From assembly GCA_900467745.1 (NCBI GenBank), contig UBQW01000062.1, forward strand, positions 55,111-119,110: a stretch of 64,000 nucleotides of DNA. The letters run 5' to 3'. The position numbers were made by a program, and so were the translations under genes. Positions 37,758 through 47,138 of the stretch are shown in pieces (position 1 is the stretch's first letter; every line of letters starts with the position of its first letter). This DNA comes from Hyphomicrobiales bacterium. GTDB taxonomy: Bacteria; Pseudomonadota; Alphaproteobacteria; Rhizobiales; Rhizobiaceae. The notes under the pieces were generated by a model. That model had not been told where the DNA came from, did no database searches, and saw only the letters and a program-made list of their open reading frames with translations.

Positions 37758-38648
37758 TCACCTATGGCGCAGCGCATCCACCAAAAGTGCGAAAGCGGGC
37801 GAGGCAAGCCGGCGGCTGGGGTAGTAAAGATGATAGCCGGGGAATGGCGGCGACCAGTCTTCCAAAACTTCGATGAGTTTTCCATCTTGAACCAGTGGAC
37901 CCAAATGGTCGTCCGGCAGGCATGTCAGCCCCAGGCCGCTTATGGCAGCATCTATGATCATGGGCACATCATTGCAGATGAATTGGCCGTCGACGCGCAC
38001 GTTGAGCGGTCGCCCGTCCTTCTCGAACTCCCAGGCATATAGGCCACCGAGAGTGGGCAGCCGCAGGTTGATGCAGGTGTGGTGTGTCAAATCATGCGGC
38101 GTGTCAGGCTTTGGGTGGCGCTTGAAATAATCAGGCGATCCGGCAACCACCATTCGCAATTGAGGCCCGATCTTGACTGCGATCATGTCCTTTTCGACCC
38201 GCTCCCCCAGCCGGACGCCGGCATCGTAACGCTCGGCGACAAGATCAATCAGCCTCTGCTCGATCGAAATCTCAATGCTGATGTCCGGATACTCAGCCAT
38301 CAGACGTTTGGCCGCCGGCATGAGAATGGTTTCGGCAGCGTGCCGGCTGGAGGTGATGCGGATCGTCCCTGCAGGCTTCTGCTGCATTGCGCTCAGAGCC
38401 TCGATGCGCCCGCGGATATCGTTGAAGGCGGGCCGCAGCGTCTCAACCAGCTTTTCGCCGGCGTCCGTCGGCGAGACATTGCGCGTCGTCCTGGTCAAGA
38501 GCCGCACACCCATGCGCTCTTCGAGACGGCGTACCGTATGGCTGAGAGAGGATTGCGATGTGCCAAGTTGTGCTGCCGCACGGGTGAAGCTTCGCTCTTC
38601 AGCCACGATGAGGAAGGCGGCAAGGTCTCCGAGTTCGTCGCGCTTCAT
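37758..38648 (-). CDS. LysR-family regulator
   Basis: 296 residues. Winged helix (FLIVAEERSFTRAAAQLGTSQSSLSHTVRRLEERMGVRLLTRTTR) and LTTR effector domain beginning GTIRITSSRHAAE. It is upstream of and on the same strand as the cupin and RibD-like genes and is probably their regulator, since no divergent partner is present. Confidence 0.88.
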   Translation of the reverse strand: MKRDELGDLAAFLIVAEERSFTRAAAQLGTSQSSLSHTVRRLEERMGVRLLTRTTRNVSPTDAGEKLVETLRPAFNDIRGRIEALSAMQQKPAGTIRITSSRHAAETILMPAAKRLMAEYPDISIEISIEQRLIDLVAERYDAGVRLGERVEKDMIAVKIGPQLRMVVAGSPDYFKRHPKPDTPHDLTHHTCINLRLPTLGGLYAWEFEKDGRPLNVRVDGQFICNDVPMIIDAAISGLGLTCLPDDHLGPLVQDGKLIEVLEDWSPPFPGYHLYYPSRRLASPAFALLVDALRHR

Positions 38649-38993
38649 CCATGAATCCGTCGCATGAGTTCACTTGGAATTTAGCATCACCGGCATTGTC
38701 ATCGCCAGCACTTATTTCCGACTTCGGCGAACCCATTCACATGCCCCAAGATCAAAATATGCCGTAAGCGCGGGAGAACGCCCATTTATCGGACTACCGA
38801 TCTTACTCTAGCGTTCTCCGAATGAAGCCGCGCTTCATTAAAATGCCTGCGGCCAACCATGAGACACGACCAAGAGGTTGCTGCGTTACAACCGCTCATC
38901 CTCGTAGATATCCAGCACCATAGGCGGCAGGTTAGAACCCCACCTTGGCAACGATGGCATAGATCAGGACAAGCGCTCAGCCTTGACCCTCAT
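38649..38993. other. 345-base intergenic region with a nested inverted repeat
   Basis: No gene recognised. GGAGAACGC (38773-38781) and GCGTTCTCC (38811-38819) can pair. Inside them ATCGG-ACTA-CCGAT (38788-38801) forms a second perfect hairpin. This could be part of a small RNA, terminator or regulator site. Confidence 0.4.
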
Positions 38994-40031
38994 CTAATCT
39001 CGTTTCGTGATCTCGCAATAAACGATATCACGGTTGTCGCCGAACCAAACCCGCGTTCCGACATCGACGCCGTGCGCACTTTCGCCGGCGATTTTCCACA
39101 TGTCGTCTTCTGATCTTAGCAGCAGTGGCCAGTTCATGAACGTCTCCATGTAGCCGTCCACCTCGGTCTCATCAGAGAAATTTGCAAACAAGAAGCTCCC
39201 GCCCGGCTTCAGCATACTCAAGCATTTTCGGGTCAACCTCGCGCCGACCTGCGCGGGCAGATAGTCGTAAAGCCCAGCGGCATAGACAAAATCGAACGCC
39301 GTCAAATCGTGGCGGTTGCCAAGCAACGATTTGACCGATCCGTTCACGGCTTCGACGGCGGTGCCCCTATAATCACGTGCGACGGTACCGACACTGATCG
39401 GGTCCTGATCGAAAGCCACCCATCGCCTCACCCCCCCTTCATTCAGCGCCTTGGACTTTGCCGCCTCGCGCAGATGTCCAGACGCAATCGATAGCACGTC
39501 GATTGGCGCTTGGGACTTCTTTGAGATGCTATCAACGCGTTCGGCAAGTATGTCACGGCGATCGCGAACCGCGATGGACGACGATGCATTTCTGGTGTGG
39601 CTGTAGATCGCTTTGCCAAGGTCAGAAGATGCGGCAACCGCAGCTGAACTGTCTCCCGTGCCATAGATGAAATCTAGGAGATGTGCATCACCCGAGTATC
39701 CGCGGGGCTTCGCAAACGACCACCGCGTAAGGGGATCTTGATGCAGAAAATCGGCAACCGGGTGGGATTGAGCGATCAATGTGATTTCGTTCCAGACGCC
39801 GACGTGTAAACGACGGCGCAACGAATGCAGGTCTCGAGTCAATCGCGCTATGATTGCCGACGGATCGAGCCCGCCCTGAAACTGCTGCAGAGCAGTTTCC
39901 AGAATGAGAGCGAGCTCTGCTTTCGCAACCACCAACTCCGCTGGTTGCTGGATCGTGGCAGATCCATTTCCCCCTCGGAACTGCGCGTCGGTGATCAAGC
40001 TTTCCCCATCGAACGCGAAGCTATGTGCCAT
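38994..40031 (-). CDS. Class I SAM-dependent methyltransferase
   Basis: 345 residues. The C-terminal half has the Rossmann motif I variant VLSIASGHLREA near 178-189, an acidic strand end VAFDQDP, and FDFVYAAGLYDYL. The N-terminal half (DPLTRWSFAKPRGYSGDAHLLDFIYG) recalls proteins annotated as extracellular-factor (3-OH-palmitate methyl ester, PhcB-like) methyltransferases; that link is from memory and weak. It is divergent from a GGDEF-EAL gene. GAGGG lies 6 bases before the ATG. Confidence 0.8.
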   Translation of the reverse strand: MAHSFAFDGESLITDAQFRGGNGSATIQQPAELVVAKAELALILETALQQFQGGLDPSAIIARLTRDLHSLRRRLHVGVWNEITLIAQSHPVADFLHQDPLTRWSFAKPRGYSGDAHLLDFIYGTGDSSAAVAASSDLGKAIYSHTRNASSSIAVRDRRDILAERVDSISKKSQAPIDVLSIASGHLREAAKSKALNEGGVRRWVAFDQDPISVGTVARDYRGTAVEAVNGSVKSLLGNRHDLTAFDFVYAAGLYDYLPAQVGARLTRKCLSMLKPGGSFLFANFSDETEVDGYMETFMNWPLLLRSEDDMWKIAGESAHGVDVGTRVWFGDNRDIVYCEITKRD

Positions 40032-40062
40032 TTTGAACCCTCATTGATGTATGGTTAATCAT
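40021..40062 (-). other. Possible 13-codon leader ORF overlapping the methyltransferase start
   Basis: MINHTSMRVQNGT: an ATG at 40062 has GGGAGGT 5 bases upstream, stronger than the site of the main gene. It ends at a TAG 11 bases inside the methyltransferase gene in another frame. It could couple or limit translation of the main gene, or be chance. Confidence 0.25.
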
Positions 40063-40247
40063 AAACACCTCCCAAAAAGAAAGCGACTGGATTCCACACG
40101 CGCTGAGGGTAATTTTGCCGTTGTGATTGTGATTCTAATTTAGCAAATTCGTCGAATTCTTAATTAGCTGAACGCGAGCAGCCGACAGTATCGTTCGGGA
40201 GGACGTAGAATAATGATCAACTATCGCGTGCATACATCTAGTTCTGA

Positions 40248-42206
40248 ATGTGGTGCTATTACGTGAGTCCGGCCCCGGTGACCGTGCCTGTGCACGATGT
40301 AAGCGCGAGCTATTCGTTAGCGGATGCTCGTAGATCATTGGAAACCGAAAAAGATGCTATCCATCGTCGCTGGTCACGTCACGGCCTGTGGGTCGGGGTC
40401 GGCGTTTATGTAGGTTTCGCGGCTCCGGACAGTTGGCTTATCCCTGACGTTGCGCCAACGACAATTGCTGCCCGCCTCGTCATCGCGTTCGCAGCACTGC
40501 TGGCGTTCGAGGTGCTGCGAATTGCCAAGGCGCGGACCATCTGGCTGGACGTCACCTGCGCTTCGGCCTTAGTCGTCGGATACATCGGTTGGCTTTGGCC
40601 AGCAGTGGCAAGTCATGACACGACAGCTATGTCCTACTACATGATATTCGGTGCTATTTTCATGATGGGCGCGAACCTGTTTTTCAGCTTCTCGTTCCGG
40701 CTATCGGTCGCTACCTCGGGGATCGTGCTCCTCGCATTTTTCATTTCCATTTACTGGGTCTTCCCGACGACTCCCGCCTATCGCTTGGCGTTCGGCCTAT
40801 TTTATATCTCCTGCTTCCTGTTCACGTCATTCGTGAATTGGCGATTGAACGTCGAACGAAGCAACGTCCTGCTGAACGCTGCGGAGGCCCGCTATCAGCA
40901 ATGGGCTGCGACAGAGCGAGGGTTGGAACTTCTCGAGCTATCCAACACCGACTACCTGACCGGCATCGAGAACCGCAGAGCGTTGGACAGACGGCTCGAT
41001 GAATGCTGGGAAGGCTGGAAAAAACATCGTCGCGTATTTGCAGTGATCTTGATCGACGTGGACTTTTTTAAGCGTTTCAATGATCAGTATGGCCACCAGG
41101 AAGGAGATCGCTGCCTCACCGTCATCGCCACGTCGCTCAGAGACGTCGTTTCACGCTCGCACGGTACGATCGGCAGGTACGGCGGCGAGGAGTTCATCGT
41201 GGTCATGCCTATCGACTCGTCAGAAATGGCGAAGGGGATGGCAAACCGGATAAGACGTGAAGTCGAGGACTTGGCGATCGCTCACACGGAGCGCCCTGAC
41301 GATCGTTCAGTGGTGACCGTGAGCGTCGGCGTCGCGGTTACGCGGCAACAAAGTGGCGATAAAGTCGAGCGAATTGTTCGAGAGGCAGATTTGGCTCTCT
41401 ACGCAGCCAAAGCGACCGGACGCAACTGCGTTCGCGTGTTCGATCCGTCGCTGCCTCGTCCAGATGACAGTGTCGGGAAGCTTGTCCCGCTTCTTGCCGC
41501 AGCGATTGACCGCAATCTCGTCTCCCTGGTTTATCAGCCGATCTTCGATGTCGATGGCGTTGCGCGAGCGGTCGAAGCGTTGATGCGCTTCAAGATGCCA
41601 GATGGCACGGCTGTTTCACCAAAGATTTTCATCCCGGTTGCAGAGCAAACGGGGGCGATCCTAGAACTGGGTCGCTGGGCGATTGAAACGGCCTGCAGGG
41701 ACATTCTGATGACTGACCGAATGGCAACAGTCAGCGTGAACGTCTCCCCCGTCCAGCTAAAGTCAGCTGACTTCGCATCGAACGTGTCGGATATTCTGAA
41801 AGAGTGCGGGATATCTGGGTCACGTCTGGCGCTGGAGATCACGGAAGGGCTGGATATGGAAATGCAGTCGGAAATATTCAGGTGCATTGCCGACCTGCGG
41901 GCGCTCGGTGTCGAAATATGGCTGGACGATTTTGGCTCAGGGTTTGCCGGCCTGTCTTGGCTACGTGCGATCGAGTTCCAAACGGTCAAGGTCGACAGAA
42001 CATTTCTGCATGACTGCTCGAATCCGCGCGGGCTTACTATGCTTCAAGACATGATCGCACTCATCCGCAACCGGGGCAATTCGATCTTGGTTGAAGGGGT
42101 GGAAACTGCAGCCCAGATGTCGCTCCTCAAAGATCTCCGAATAGATCGCGTCCAGGGGTTTCATCTGGGGATGCCGGTGAGCGCTGATATGTTGAAGGCG
42201 GCTTGA
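40248..42206 (+). CDS. Membrane GGDEF-EAL c-di-GMP protein
   Basis: 652 residues. Five or six membrane helices lie at about 45-210, then GGDEF (RYGGEEFIVV, catalytically competent) and EAL (VEALMRF, NVSPVQL, DDFGSG, VEGVETA). It could synthesise or degrade c-di-GMP in response to a membrane signal. Start uncertain: a GTG at 40263 giving MSPAPVTVPV is also possible, and neither has a clear ribosome site. Codon use is less GC-biased than neighbours. Confidence 0.87.
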   Translation: MWCYYVSPAPVTVPVHDVSASYSLADARRSLETEKDAIHRRWSRHGLWVGVGVYVGFAAPDSWLIPDVAPTTIAARLVIAFAALLAFEVLRIAKARTIWLDVTCASALVVGYIGWLWPAVASHDTTAMSYYMIFGAIFMMGANLFFSFSFRLSVATSGIVLLAFFISIYWVFPTTPAYRLAFGLFYISCFLFTSFVNWRLNVERSNVLLNAAEARYQQWAATERGLELLELSNTDYLTGIENRRALDRRLDECWEGWKKHRRVFAVILIDVDFFKRFNDQYGHQEGDRCLTVIATSLRDVVSRSHGTIGRYGGEEFIVVMPIDSSEMAKGMANRIRREVEDLAIAHTERPDDRSVVTVSVGVAVTRQQSGDKVERIVREADLALYAAKATGRNCVRVFDPSLPRPDDSVGKLVPLLAAAIDRNLVSLVYQPIFDVDGVARAVEALMRFKMPDGTAVSPKIFIPVAEQTGAILELGRWAIETACRDILMTDRMATVSVNVSPVQLKSADFASNVSDILKECGISGSRLALEITEGLDMEMQSEIFRCIADLRALGVEIWLDDFGSGFAGLSWLRAIEFQTVKVDRTFLHDCSNPRGLTMLQDMIALIRNRGNSILVEGVETAAQMSLLKDLRIDRVQGFHLGMPVSADMLKAA

Positions 42207-42326
42207 CAGGCAAGATAGCCCTGACCTTCCATCTCCTTCCTGGCCGATCTATCGTCGTGCGACTCGCACCAATGGATCCCAAGCGGGTCGACAACCACCA
42301 AAACCCGTAGAGCGCACGTAACCCCT

Positions 42327-42836
42327 CGCCCGCTCCGCGTTGCCTATCTGACACCGCTTGAACCAAACCCTCACCTGCTAGATGCGGTGTTTAACGAGGC
42401 GATGTCACGCTGGGGTGGTGGGCGGACACCTGTTATAACATCGGATGGCGCGGCAATCGCGGTTCACGATTGGAGGTTCTTGGACCTTTGGGACGCCGAC
42501 ATCATTTACAGCTATGTTCCTCTGTCCGATGTGCTGCGGGACCGCATCGCATATTCTTTGGCTCCTGGTGTGATCAAGACGCACCCTGTCATTGAATATC
42601 CTCTCGACAGCTATTTCTTCCGCCCCCAGCTCGACAATGTCTGCACGGCGCTTCAGGCGATTTCCATTCTCCCTCGAATGGCTCGGCTGCAGGAGGTACG
42701 GGGTGAAGCGGCATTCGAAGTTCTCGACCGAGATTCCGCCTCCGAAGTGCCGAGAGATTTGCGTGAGAGCTTTGGTTTTCTCAGTGATACGTGGACGCGG
42801 GGCGTGGAGGCGGTGGAGCCGCCACGAGCTCGCTGA
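42327..42836 (+). pseudogene. 5'-truncated remnant of an unrecognised gene
   Basis: A coding-looking frame runs from about RPLRVAYLTPLEPNPHLLDA (42327) through SRWGGGRTPVI and DLWDADIIYSYVPL to a stop at 42836. The frame is open back to a stop at 42222, but the first possible start is a GTG at 42387, after the coding-like part has begun, so the true start is missing. The 3' end overlaps the Fic gene. I recall larger proteins with a similar N-terminus (RWGGRRT and a WDADVIYSF-like stretch) but cannot name the family. Confidence 0.45.
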
Positions 42837-43734
42837 TGAATTTCGCTAGTGGTGCGATGTCCTCATTCTGGCTCGCTGCTTCCAGACATTCCATGTACCT
42901 GTCCCGTGCCTCGACTGGCACCACCGTCCATGGCAAGCGTGCTTCGGCCATCAGCGCGTTCATTAGAAAACGTCCGGTTCTCCCGTTTCCGTCCGGAAAA
43001 GGGTGGATATATGTAAACAGGAATGGAGCAACGATTGCCTTCGCGATCGGATTTGGCTCGCTCTCTATACACTCGAACAACGCGTCCATTGCATCAGCGA
43101 TGGCGTGGGGCGGGAGCGGTACATGCGACGAACCACGCAAATATACATTGTGGTTTCGGTAGCCCGCCAACTTATAGGCCTCGATCAAACCGGCCTGTAC
43201 AGACGGGCTGAACATCGCTCGAAACCAATCTTGGTGTCGAACAGACAATAGTTCGCCCGAGTTCGCACCATTAAGAATTTTCCTGATATCGATTTTGACC
43301 TCTTCGAAAGCCAAGCGATACCCTTTGGCCGCAAGCGCATTGCGAGCGTCTGCATCCCCAGCATGTTGCTCAGGGTTCCAATCTCCGGATTGAACCCTTT
43401 CGATCAGTTCCTCCGAAACGTGGTAGCCTTCGATCGACAAGGAGTTCAGCGCATCAGCTACATAGCGTTCTTCGATCTCGTCCATGTAAGAATCGATATC
43501 GCTGAACGCCTTGGTCTCGATATTAGTGCCGCTCAACGCGGTCTGGCTCATCTTTGCCCAAAGAGCCTTAATTCTGGTGGCAGCTGGTGCAGCGGTCCTC
43601 CTTTCGTCGAGGACTATATGAGCTGTGTTGTCGAAGGGATTTTCCTCATTGGTCATGTAGCCGGCAGATTTCATTCCCGCCAAGATTTGGTCGGCATCCT
43701 TCGCTCGTCCAAGATGACGAAGCGCACCGGCCAC
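42781..43734 (-). pseudogene. Fic-domain protein, N-terminally truncated
   Basis: From a GTG at 43734, 317 residues. The Fic motif HPFPDGNGRTGR (244-255) and the inhibitory motif S98-xxx-E102-G103 are both intact, so AMPylation activity is possible. Family members I recall have about 170 more N-terminal residues before the GRxAGALRHLGR-like block. Here homology-like sequence continues only to about 43778 (LLSNNRSSIAGR) and the frame stops at 43804, with no good start. So the 5' part was lost; it may still be translated from the GTG. Confidence 0.65.
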
Positions 43735-43759
43735 CCGACCAGCAATTGAGCTTCTGTTA

Positions 43760-44131
43760 TTGCTTAGTAGAACCCGGAGGAGCGAGTTGCTTCCCCCCAG
43801 TGGGCTACCCGTAACCGGTTCCGCAGACCAGTTGACTATCGATCGCCTCTTCCCGCCGCCACCGCCAGCCGAAACTCAGCAGCCCGCGGTCACCGTTGAA
43901 CCCCAAGGCGGAGCACCTGGACCGACGAGTCCGGCCATCGAAGTCAAACCGCTCGAGCCTATCGATGATCACAATTCGAGCCCCGACGGGCAAATCGGTC
44001 AAGGTGGGCCAGTCGATAGCTCCGCCAGGCCGGATCAAGCCCAGCCCGCAGACCCGGTCAGCGTGAAAACGTCGCGCACCGAAGACGCGCAAGCTTCACC
44101 CAGCCAGCCAGTCGCAACACAGCCTTCTTAG
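43760..44131 (+). pseudogene. Proline-rich fragment, probable gene remnant
   Basis: An open frame of about 123 codons with a low-complexity, proline- and acid-rich composition (LFPPPPPAETQQP, VKPLEPIDD). It looks like the C-terminal tail of a lost protein, perhaps a secretion or conjugation component, but nothing is diagnostic. Its start region abuts the truncated end of the Fic gene, suggesting a recombination scar near 43780-43805. Confidence 0.25.
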
Positions 44132-44248
44132 TGGAAATCGACACTTTACATCGGGGTTCGCCTGCCCGCAGTTGGATCGCGAATGGCGGTTGAACTCGTG
44201 CTCGGCATCGGCTTAGCTTGCTATAACATATTCACAAGCGAGCATCCC

Positions 44249-45919
44249 ATGACATCGACGGCCGACATCATCGTAATCAATGCCCGCGTCCTCACGCTCG
44301 ATCCCGATCACCCGAGCGCGCAGGCGTTGGCGCTCGGCGCTGGTCAAATTATCGCCGTCGGCACGAACGAGGCGATCGAGGCCTATCGCGGACCATACAC
44401 CCGGACAATCGACGCTGGCGAGAAAACGGTCCTGCCAGGCTTTTCGGAAAATCACATGCACCTGTTCTCCGGCGCAGCCGAACTGGATCACCTGCAGCTC
44501 AAGGGCGTGCTGGGACTGGCCGCGCTGACCGAGACTATCCGGAACTATGCTCAGCATCGGCGTGGGCAGAAGGTGCTCTTTGCCCAAGGCGTCGACTACA
44601 ATATTCTTGGCCAAGCAGAGCCCCTGACCCGCCAGCATCTGGATGCCATCCTGCCGGATCAACCGCTTGTCCTCTTCGCGCCCGATCACCATACGGCCTG
44701 GGCAAACACCGCTTCCCTTGATCTGGTCGGCATTCTCCATGGCGCAGATCTTAGACCTGGCAACGAGGTCGTGATAGGGGCCGACGGGTTGGCCACCGGT
44801 GAACTGCGGGAGATGGAAGCCTTCAGCCCGCTTCAGGTCGCCGGCGGCTTCGATCGATACCGGCTGGGGCTCTCAACCGGCGGAGAACCGGAACCCTATC
44901 CTGATGACGCACAGTGGGCGCAGGATATTGCCGTGATGCGAACGGGCCTCGCTTATTGCGCGCGCCACGGCATCACGACAGTTCAAAACATGGACGGCAA
45001 TCTCTATCAGCTGCAGCTCCTCGCGGCGATCGAGAAAGAAGACGGTCACCTGCCCTGTCGCGTGCAGATCCCTTTTCATTTTAAAAACTTCATGTCTCTC
45101 GACATGCTGGAGAAAGCCTCAAACATGGCGGCACGCTTCAAGAGCGACTGGCTCTCCTCCGGCCTAGTCAAACTCTTCTACGATGGCGTGATCGAAAGCG
45201 GCACCGCAGTCATGGTCGAACCCTATGCCGACAAGCCCGGCGATTGTGGCGAGGGTCTGTTCACCCCGCAAGCTTTTCGCGCGGTCGCAGTAGAGGCCGA
45301 TCGGCGGGGCCTGCAAATCGCCGTGCATGCGATCGGAGATGGGGCCGTGCGGGCGGTGCTTGATGGTTACGCGGCAGCGCGTGACGAAAACGGCATACGC
45401 GACAGCCGCCATCGCATTGAACATATCGAGGTTGTGCATCCAGACGATATCACGCGCTTCGCCGAGCTCGGCGTCATCGCCTCCATGCAGCCTCCCCATC
45501 CGCCCGGCTGCGCGGGACTGCCTCTGGAGCCGACCATATCGCGCATCGGCAAAGAACGCTGGCCGGTTAGCTACGCCTGGCGCACTCTGAAAGAGGCCGG
45601 CGCTCATATCTGCTTCGCCTCCGATTGGCCCGTTTCGCCGATCGATCCGCTCGTCGGCCTCAAGGCCGCCGTAACGCGCAAGCGGTGGAGCGACAGCGAT
45701 CCCGATCAATCCTTCTCACTGTCGGAGGCGCTTGCCGCCTATTGCGTCGAAGGCGCCTATGCCGAGTTCAAGGAGGATCGAAAGGGCATGATCAGGCAGG
45801 GCTACATGGCCGACATCGTCATTCTCGATAGCGACATCGAGGCAATCGACCCCAATGATCTCGACACTATCAAACCGGTCACGACGATCTGCGGAGGATA
45901 TATTAGTTTTTCCGACTGA
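44249..45919 (+). CDS. YtcJ-type amidohydrolase
   Basis: 556 residues, metal-dependent amidohydrolase (Amidohydro_3). Metal ligands appear as H-M-H in SENHMHLF near 67-74, VHAIGDGA, and FASDWPVSPIDP near the C-terminus. No signal peptide. It precedes a PotABCD-like importer by 117 bases on the same strand and probably hydrolyses an amide delivered by it. The ATG at 44249 (MTSTADIIVINARV) is the usual family start; the frame opens earlier at 44183. Confidence 0.85.
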   Translation: MTSTADIIVINARVLTLDPDHPSAQALALGAGQIIAVGTNEAIEAYRGPYTRTIDAGEKTVLPGFSENHMHLFSGAAELDHLQLKGVLGLAALTETIRNYAQHRRGQKVLFAQGVDYNILGQAEPLTRQHLDAILPDQPLVLFAPDHHTAWANTASLDLVGILHGADLRPGNEVVIGADGLATGELREMEAFSPLQVAGGFDRYRLGLSTGGEPEPYPDDAQWAQDIAVMRTGLAYCARHGITTVQNMDGNLYQLQLLAAIEKEDGHLPCRVQIPFHFKNFMSLDMLEKASNMAARFKSDWLSSGLVKLFYDGVIESGTAVMVEPYADKPGDCGEGLFTPQAFRAVAVEADRRGLQIAVHAIGDGAVRAVLDGYAAARDENGIRDSRHRIEHIEVVHPDDITRFAELGVIASMQPPHPPGCAGLPLEPTISRIGKERWPVSYAWRTLKEAGAHICFASDWPVSPIDPLVGLKAAVTRKRWSDSDPDQSFSLSEALAAYCVEGAYAEFKEDRKGMIRQGYMADIVILDSDIEAIDPNDLDTIKPVTTICGGYISFSD

Positions 45920-46036
45920 TAAATATTTTCTACCGTAAGCGTAAAATCTGGTTGTCAACGCAGAACGCGTGTGGTCACCTAGCCAAAAGCCGAAAAGGCG
46001 GGAACAGCAGTATCAGCAACCACGAGTGGGCCGCAT

Positions 46037-47137
46037 ATGGCGGGATTGAACGCGATCGAGATTCGCAGTGTTTCCAAGGTATTCGGCTTTGGTGAGTATG
46101 CATTTTCCGCGGTAGACGACGCATCTGTTGCCATCCGGCAGAACGAGTTTTTCACCCTTCTTGGGCCGTCCGGCTGCGGCAAGACAACCCTCTTGCGCCT
46201 GATTGCCGGCTTCGAATACCCCACGTCGGGCGAGATCATGCTCAATGGCGATAACATCGCTTCGATGCCGCCATTCAAGCGACCCATCAACACTGTTTTC
46301 CAGAGCTACGCGCTTTTTCCGCATATGACGGTCGCCGAAAACATCGGCTTCGGCCTGACCATGCTTGGGCGCCCCAAGCAGGAGATCCGCGATCGGGTCG
46401 CGGCGATGCTAAAGCTGGTGCGCATGGAAGCGCTTGCCAATCGCCGGACAAGCCAGATTTCCGGTGGTCAGCAGCAGCGCGTGGCGCTTGCCCGCGCGCT
46501 CGCCCCGCAGCCAAAGGTGCTTCTGCTTGACGAGCCTCTGTCGGCGCTCGACTACAAGCTGCGCAAGGACATGCAGATCGAACTGAAGCGCCTGCAAGCG
46601 GAGACAGGGATAACCTTCATTTTCGTCACCCACGACCAGGAAGAAGCGCTGACCATGTCCGACCGCATCGCCGTGATGTCGGCGGGAAAGATCCTGCAGG
46701 TCGGCAATCCGCGCGAGATCTACGATGCGCCGAGCGACCGCTTCGTCGCCGACTTCATCGGCGAGACGAATTTTTTGAAGGGACGGATTGGCGCGGTGAA
46801 TTCAGGGATCGCGGAGGTGGAAACCGCCGCTGCCGGCCGCATTTCGGCGACGATACCAAGCAATTTTTCCGATGATGGGGAGGTCACCCTGGTACTGCGG
46901 CCTGAACACGCCTCCCTTTGCACACCGACGGATCATGAACGCTGCCAGATGACCGGCACGCTCGAGACAATTGTCTATTTCGGCACCGATACGCACTACC
47001 ATGTTCGCCTGGCCGACAACGAAACCATGTTCACGTTGCGCGAGCAGAACAAGCCGCTGCAGGCAGCGCGCTACGCGCAGGGTGACAGGGTCGGCATCGC
47101 GATCGAGCCCAATGCCGCCAGGGTGCTGAGGAACTGA
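46037..47137 (+). CDS. ABC transporter ATPase (PotA-like)
   Basis: 366 residues. Walker A GPSGCGKTT near 42, Q-loop TVFQSYALFPH, signature ISGGQQQRVALARAL, Walker B LLLDEPLSALD, H-loop FVTHDQEEAL, TOBE domain from about 280. Fits polyamine-type importers. One base separates it from the first permease. Confidence 0.9.
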   Translation: MAGLNAIEIRSVSKVFGFGEYAFSAVDDASVAIRQNEFFTLLGPSGCGKTTLLRLIAGFEYPTSGEIMLNGDNIASMPPFKRPINTVFQSYALFPHMTVAENIGFGLTMLGRPKQEIRDRVAAMLKLVRMEALANRRTSQISGGQQQRVALARALAPQPKVLLLDEPLSALDYKLRKDMQIELKRLQAETGITFIFVTHDQEEALTMSDRIAVMSAGKILQVGNPREIYDAPSDRFVADFIGETNFLKGRIGAVNSGIAEVETAAAGRISATIPSNFSDDGEVTLVLRPEHASLCTPTDHERCQMTGTLETIVYFGTDTHYHVRLADNETMFTLREQNKPLQAARYAQGDRVGIAIEPNAARVLRN

Positions 47138-47138
47138 C

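Noticed and set aside
42127..42366. Minus-strand 79-codon frame after the GGDEF-EAL gene
   Set aside because: Overlaps the 3' end of a solid gene and has no motif or ribosome site.
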